Assembly: GCA_964352475.1 (NCBI GenBank) | Contig: CAYGSL010000003.1 | Location: 1 to 64,000 of the forward strand | Source of the DNA: JAUIET01 sp964352475 | GTDB lineage: Bacteria > Pseudomonadota > Gammaproteobacteria > Pseudomonadales > JAUIET01 | Direction of reading: 5' to 3' | DNA: 64,000 bases | In this document: piece after piece, positions 60,677-64,000 of the stretch | Numbering within the stretch: the stretch's first letter is position 1 | Layout: the number at the start of each line of letters is the position of its first letter | Made by a program: the position numbers and the translations under genes | The notes under the pieces: generated by a model | Databases searched by the model: none | Seen by the model: only the letters and a program-made list of their open reading frames with translations | What the model was told of the DNA's origin: nothing

Positions 60677-61966
60677 TTAGCCGCGAAATTCCGCGAGACC
60701 ACGATAGGCAGCGTTGCTGCCCAATTCGGCCTCAATTCGCAGCAGACGGTTGTACTTTGCCACCCTGTCTGAACGACACAGAGATCCTGTTTTGATTTGA
60801 CCTGCTGCAGTACCAACTGCCAGATCCGCAATAGTGCTGTCTTCCGTTTCGCCGGAACGATGAGAAATTACGGCCGTAAATCCGGCCTGCTTTGCCATTT
60901 GAATCGCGGCAAGCGTCTCACTCAAACTACCAATCTGATTGAATTTGATCAAAATGGAATTGCCAATTTTCTCGTCGATTCCGCGTTTGAGAATGCTGGT
61001 GTTGGTGACAAACAAATCATCACCAACCAATTGCACTTTGTCGCCAATCTTTCGCGTTAGCGTTGCCCAGCCATCCCAGTCGCTTTCGTCCATGCCATCT
61101 TCGATGGAGATGATCGGATAGCGCGCCGCTAAATCCGCAAGATAATCGGTAAAGCCGGTTGCATCATAGGCTTTGCCTTCGCCGCTTAAATCGTATTTTC
61201 CATCTTTAAAAAACTCAGATGACGCACAATCCAACGCCAGGGTGACGTCTTTCCCAAGCGAATAACCTGCTTTCTCAACCGATTCACTGATGGCTTCCAA
61301 TGCAGCTTCGTTAGACGGCAAGTTTGGCGCAAATCCACCTTCGTCACCCACTGCTGTATTCAGACCACGGCTGTTTAAAACCGCCTTCAGCGCATGAAAT
61401 ATTTCGGCACCGCAGCGTAATGCCTCAGCGAAGCTGCTGGCTCCAACCGGTTGCACCATGAATTCCTGAATATCAACGTTATTGTCAGCGTGCTCGCCGC
61501 CATTGATAATATTCATCATTGGCACAGGCATTGAATACTGACCGCTGCTGCCATTCAGGTCTGCAATGTGGGCATATAACGGGACGCCTCGCGAACTTGC
61601 AGCCGCTTTTGACGCGGCTAAAGACACGGCTAATATTGCATTTGCGCCAAATGTCGCTTTATTGTCTGTACCGTCTGCGTCAATCATGATTTGGTCAAGT
61701 GCGGATTGTTCCGCCGCATCTTTACCCAGCAATAGCGACTTGATCGGGCCGTTCACATTGGCCACTGCGTTAAGCACACCTTTGCCCAGGTAGCGCTGCT
61801 TGTCGCCATCACGCAATTCCAGTGCTTCGCGAGAACCGGTAGATGCACCCGATGGTGCACATGCCGAGCCAATGTGGCCATCATCCAGCGTCACTTCTGC
61901 CATCACTGTCGGATTGCCGCGCGAATCCAGAACTTCAAAACCCGCTATGTTACTGATGCTCGCCAT
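60677..61966 (-). CDS. eno: Enolase
   Basis: Glycolytic enzyme converting 2-phosphoglycerate to phosphoenolpyruvate; also part of the RNA degradosome in many gammaproteobacteria. The 429-residue product has VLDSRGNPTVMAEV, GEHADNNVDIQEFMVQPVGA, the magnesium-binding SIEDGMDESDWDGW and VGDDLFVTN. The catalytic lysine is in ILIKFNQIGSLSETL, with SHRSGETEDSTIADL near the end. ATG 61966 is chosen over the GTG just upstream because of the better spacing to GAGGAAG. Confidence 0.97.
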   Translation of the reverse strand: MASISNIAGFEVLDSRGNPTVMAEVTLDDGHIGSACAPSGASTGSREALELRDGDKQRYLGKGVLNAVANVNGPIKSLLLGKDAAEQSALDQIMIDADGTDNKATFGANAILAVSLAASKAAASSRGVPLYAHIADLNGSSGQYSMPVPMMNIINGGEHADNNVDIQEFMVQPVGASSFAEALRCGAEIFHALKAVLNSRGLNTAVGDEGGFAPNLPSNEAALEAISESVEKAGYSLGKDVTLALDCASSEFFKDGKYDLSGEGKAYDATGFTDYLADLAARYPIISIEDGMDESDWDGWATLTRKIGDKVQLVGDDLFVTNTSILKRGIDEKIGNSILIKFNQIGSLSETLAAIQMAKQAGFTAVISHRSGETEDSTIADLAVGTAAGQIKTGSLCRSDRVAKYNRLLRIEAELGSNAAYRGLAEFRG

Positions 61967-61975
61967 CACACTTCC

Positions 61976-62815
61976 TCACTCAACGTCCAGGCCATCCAGT
62001 TGTTTGACCAGTGAATCCAATTGTTGCAACTGAGCCAGAAACGGCTCCAGTTTATCCAGCGGCAGAGCGCAAGGCCCGTCGCATTTCGCCTGCGAAGGAT
62101 CAGGGTGCGCCTCCAGAAACAGACCTGCCAGACCTTGCGACAAACCCGCTTTAGCCAATTCAAATACTGCTGCCCTGCGGCCATCGGCAGAATCTGCCCT
62201 TCCACCGGGCATTTGTAAAGAATGGGTAACATCGAAAATTACCGGGCAATCCATTTGCTTCATGATTGCGAAGCCCAGCATGTCGACAACAAGGTTGTTA
62301 TATCCAAACATGCTGCCGCGTTCGCAGAGAATCAGCTCCGAATTCCCGGCTTCCTGGCATTTCTGCATAATGTGCCGCATTTCATGAGGAGCCAGAAACT
62401 GCGCTTTCTTTATATTGATTGGCCTTCCGGTTTGCGCCATTGCCACAACCAGATCCGTTTGCCGTGATAAAAAAGCCGGTAGTTGAATGACATCGGCTAC
62501 CTCGGCAACCGCTTCAGCCTGTGCTGGCTCGTGCACATCAGTGATCACCGGTACCGAGTATTTGCTTTTAATATCTGCAAGAATCTGCAGACCGGCATCC
62601 GCCCCTGGCCCTCGATATGAGTGCATTGAGGAACGATTGGCTTTGTCGAACGATGCTTTGAACACATACGGGATACCCAGGCGCTTGCACACGTCCACGT
62701 AATGACTGGCAATTTCATCTGCAAGGCTGGCAGATTCCAGTACATTCATGCCGCCAAACAACACCATTGGTTGATCATTGGCCAGACTGACTCCACCGAA
62801 CTCTATCGTTTTCAC
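61976..62815 (-). CDS. kdsA: 3-deoxy-8-phosphooctulonate synthase (KDO8P synthase)
   Basis: Makes KDO-8-phosphate from phosphoenolpyruvate and arabinose-5-phosphate for lipopolysaccharide. The 279-residue product contains FGGMNVLESASLADEIASHY, FKASFDKANRSSMHSYRGPG, VITDVHEPAQAEAVAEVADV, IQLPAFLSRQTDLV and the late DVTHSLQMPG. The start is GTG at 62815, with AAAGGAA six to seven bases upstream. It lies between pyrG and eno, the standard order. Confidence 0.96.
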   Translation of the reverse strand: MKTIEFGGVSLANDQPMVLFGGMNVLESASLADEIASHYVDVCKRLGIPYVFKASFDKANRSSMHSYRGPGADAGLQILADIKSKYSVPVITDVHEPAQAEAVAEVADVIQLPAFLSRQTDLVVAMAQTGRPINIKKAQFLAPHEMRHIMQKCQEAGNSELILCERGSMFGYNNLVVDMLGFAIMKQMDCPVIFDVTHSLQMPGGRADSADGRRAAVFELAKAGLSQGLAGLFLEAHPDPSQAKCDGPCALPLDKLEPFLAQLQQLDSLVKQLDGLDVE

Positions 62816-62840
62816 TTATGATTCCTTTCTCTATCCTTAG

Positions 62841-64000
62841 CTATTTTTCTGCGTGCTCAATCGCAGCGGTAACAAAACCTGTGAACAATGGGTGGCCGTC
62901 TCTGGGCGTGGACTTAAACTCTGGATGAAACTGGCAGCCCAAAAACCAGGGGTGATCGTCAAGCTCCACCATTTCTACCAAATCGTTTACATTGCTCCAG
63001 GCGCCTACCTTCAATCCAGCGTCCATTAAATCGGTCACGTAATTACTATTCACTTCATAGCGGTGCCGATGTCGTTCATTCACAGTATCAGATTGATAGA
63101 TGCTGGCCGCCAGGGAATCAGCTTCCACTCGACAGCTTTGCCCACCCAGGCGCATGGTACCCCCCAGGTCTGCGTTTTCATCCCGGGTTTGTATACTGCC
63201 GTCTTCATCCTTCCATTCAGAAATCAATGCGATCACCGGGTGAGCGGAGACTCGATCAAACTCGGTGCTGTTGGCACCCTTCAAGCCAGCTACGTTACGG
63301 GCGAATTCGATCACCGCAACTTGCATGCCCAGGCAAATGCCAAGATACGGTATTTTTTTCTCTCTGGCGTAGCGTACTGTTTCAATTTTGCCCTCAACGC
63401 CGCGATTACCAAAACCGCCTGGCACTAAAATGCCATCCGCGCCTCGAAGTATATCCACCCCTTCCTGCTCTACGCGTTCGGAGTCCAGGTGTCGAATGTT
63501 GACGCGCGTGCCGGTTTGAATTCCAGCGTGACCCAGAGCCTCATTCAGCGATATGTACGCATCGATCAACTCCATGTATTTGCCCACCATGCAAATCGTT
63601 ATTTCATGCGTTGGGTTATCGCGCTTTTCAAGGACTGTGTCCCATTCAGACAGATCGGCGGGCTGACAATCCAGCTGCAGTTTCTCAACCACAATGTCAT
63701 CGAGCTGGTGTTTGTGCAGAATTCTGGGAATGCTGTAAATGGTTTTAGCATCGCGCAAAGGAATGACCGCTCGCTGCTCCACATTGGTGAAAAGCGCTAT
63801 CTTGCGCCGCGAATCTTCGTCAATATCGTGTGCAGACCGGCACAGCAGAATATCAGGCTGTAAACCTATGGAACGCATTTCCTTAACACTGTGCTGGGTA
63901 GGCTTGGTTTTTACTTCACCGGAGGTTGGAATGTAAGGCACCAGCGTCAGATGAATAAACAGAGCACGCTGGTGGCCGAGCTCCAGCCCCAGCTGGCGTA
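62841..64000 (-). CDS. pyrG: CTP synthase (partial, truncated by the window edge)
   Basis: Makes CTP from UTP and glutamine. The window holds the C-terminal part; the frame is open to 64000, where the sequence reads IHLTLVPYIPTSGEVKTKPT, an internal pyrG segment. Visible parts include the end of the synthase domain (PTQHSVKEMRSIGLQPDILL) and the glutaminase domain. The glutaminase nucleophile Cys is in YLGICLGMQVAVIEFARN, GGFGNRGVEGKIETVRY precedes it, and the His/Glu pair is in FLGCQFHPEFKSTPRDGHPL. About 160 N-terminal residues are outside the window. Confidence 0.97.
   Translation of the reverse strand, partial: RQLGLELGHQRALFIHLTLVPYIPTSGEVKTKPTQHSVKEMRSIGLQPDILLCRSAHDIDEDSRRKIALFTNVEQRAVIPLRDAKTIYSIPRILHKHQLDDIVVEKLQLDCQPADLSEWDTVLEKRDNPTHEITICMVGKYMELIDAYISLNEALGHAGIQTGTRVNIRHLDSERVEQEGVDILRGADGILVPGGFGNRGVEGKIETVRYAREKKIPYLGICLGMQVAVIEFARNVAGLKGANSTEFDRVSAHPVIALISEWKDEDGSIQTRDENADLGGTMRLGGQSCRVEADSLAASIYQSDTVNERHRHRYEVNSNYVTDLMDAGLKVGAWSNVNDLVEMVELDDHPWFLGCQFHPEFKSTPRDGHPLFTGFVTAAIEHAEK

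Overview
The window looks like a chromosomal segment from a marine-type gammaproteobacterium. The right end carries the classic gammaproteobacterial run pyrG-kdsA-eno-ftsB-ispD-ispF-truD-pcm-nlpD-rpoS. Other gammaproteobacterial markers are dusA, hrpA, mnmC and mlaA. Sulfatases, a DUF3604 protein, a TonB-dependent sugar receptor and a PVC-type cytochrome/dehydrogenase suggest a heterotroph that uses dissolved organic matter. Base composition looks close to balanced throughout. I see no prophage, insertion sequence, CRISPR array or rRNA operon. The genus cannot be fixed from the sequence alone.

Layout. 0-3 kb: dusA, tal and a TerB-like gene. 2.9-6.2 kb (minus strand): an rssB-rssC pair (response regulator with PP2C phosphatase, plus STAS protein) translationally joined to a lipoprotein sulfatase, followed by a PilZ protein. 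6.7-9.6 kb (minus): a RiPP copper-metallophore cassette (hvfA with nine EGKCG motifs, hvfB/DUF692, hvfC/DUF2063), then mlaA. 9.7-16 kb: an alpha/beta hydrolase lacking the nucleophile serine, hrpA and a cardiolipin synthase-like gene. 16-23 kb (plus): a coiled-coil exported protein, mnmC, a ComFB-like protein, a glutaminyl cyclotransferase-like lipoprotein and an M16C peptidase. 23-30.8 kb: a PVC-type cytochrome c protein, a PPOX-family protein, a Na+/H+ antiporter, hemB, tRNA-Ser(GGA), a low-molecular-weight tyrosine phosphatase and a Tag-like glycosylase. 31-38.6 kb: a sucrose or fructoside regulon (TonB receptor, GH68 enzyme, fructokinase, GPH-type transporter, LacI regulator) with four near-identical operators. 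39-46 kb: an ABC-F protein, then a five-gene operon (Gfo/Idh oxidoreductase, sugar isomerase-like protein, PhyH oxygenase, Rieske oxygenase alpha and beta). 46-54 kb: YjbQ, AbgT transporter, second sulfatase, long-form isocitrate dehydrogenase, DUF4345 and DUF3604. 54-64 kb: rpoS back to a partial pyrG, with a DUF368 gene between nlpD and pcm and no surE.

How they fit together. Three modules stand out. (1) hvfABC should make an exported, post-translationally modified, copper-binding peptide; a hairpin terminator between the precursor gene and its maturases probably sets a precursor excess. (2) The sucrose locus is complete from outer-membrane uptake to fructose phosphorylation and is controlled by paired operators overlapping the promoters. 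(3) An RssB-RssC pair that probably controls sigma-S stability occurs in the same window as an rpoS whose product has an AT-hook-like N-terminal extension.

The most unusual non-coding signal is a dispersed hairpin element. Two copies (1001-1128 and 29402-29531) share their outer borders and about 50 bases of loop. Their 30-bp stems have different sequences, yet each stem is 29/30 self-complementary. Two further partial relatives lie at 10720-10770 and 38760-38936.
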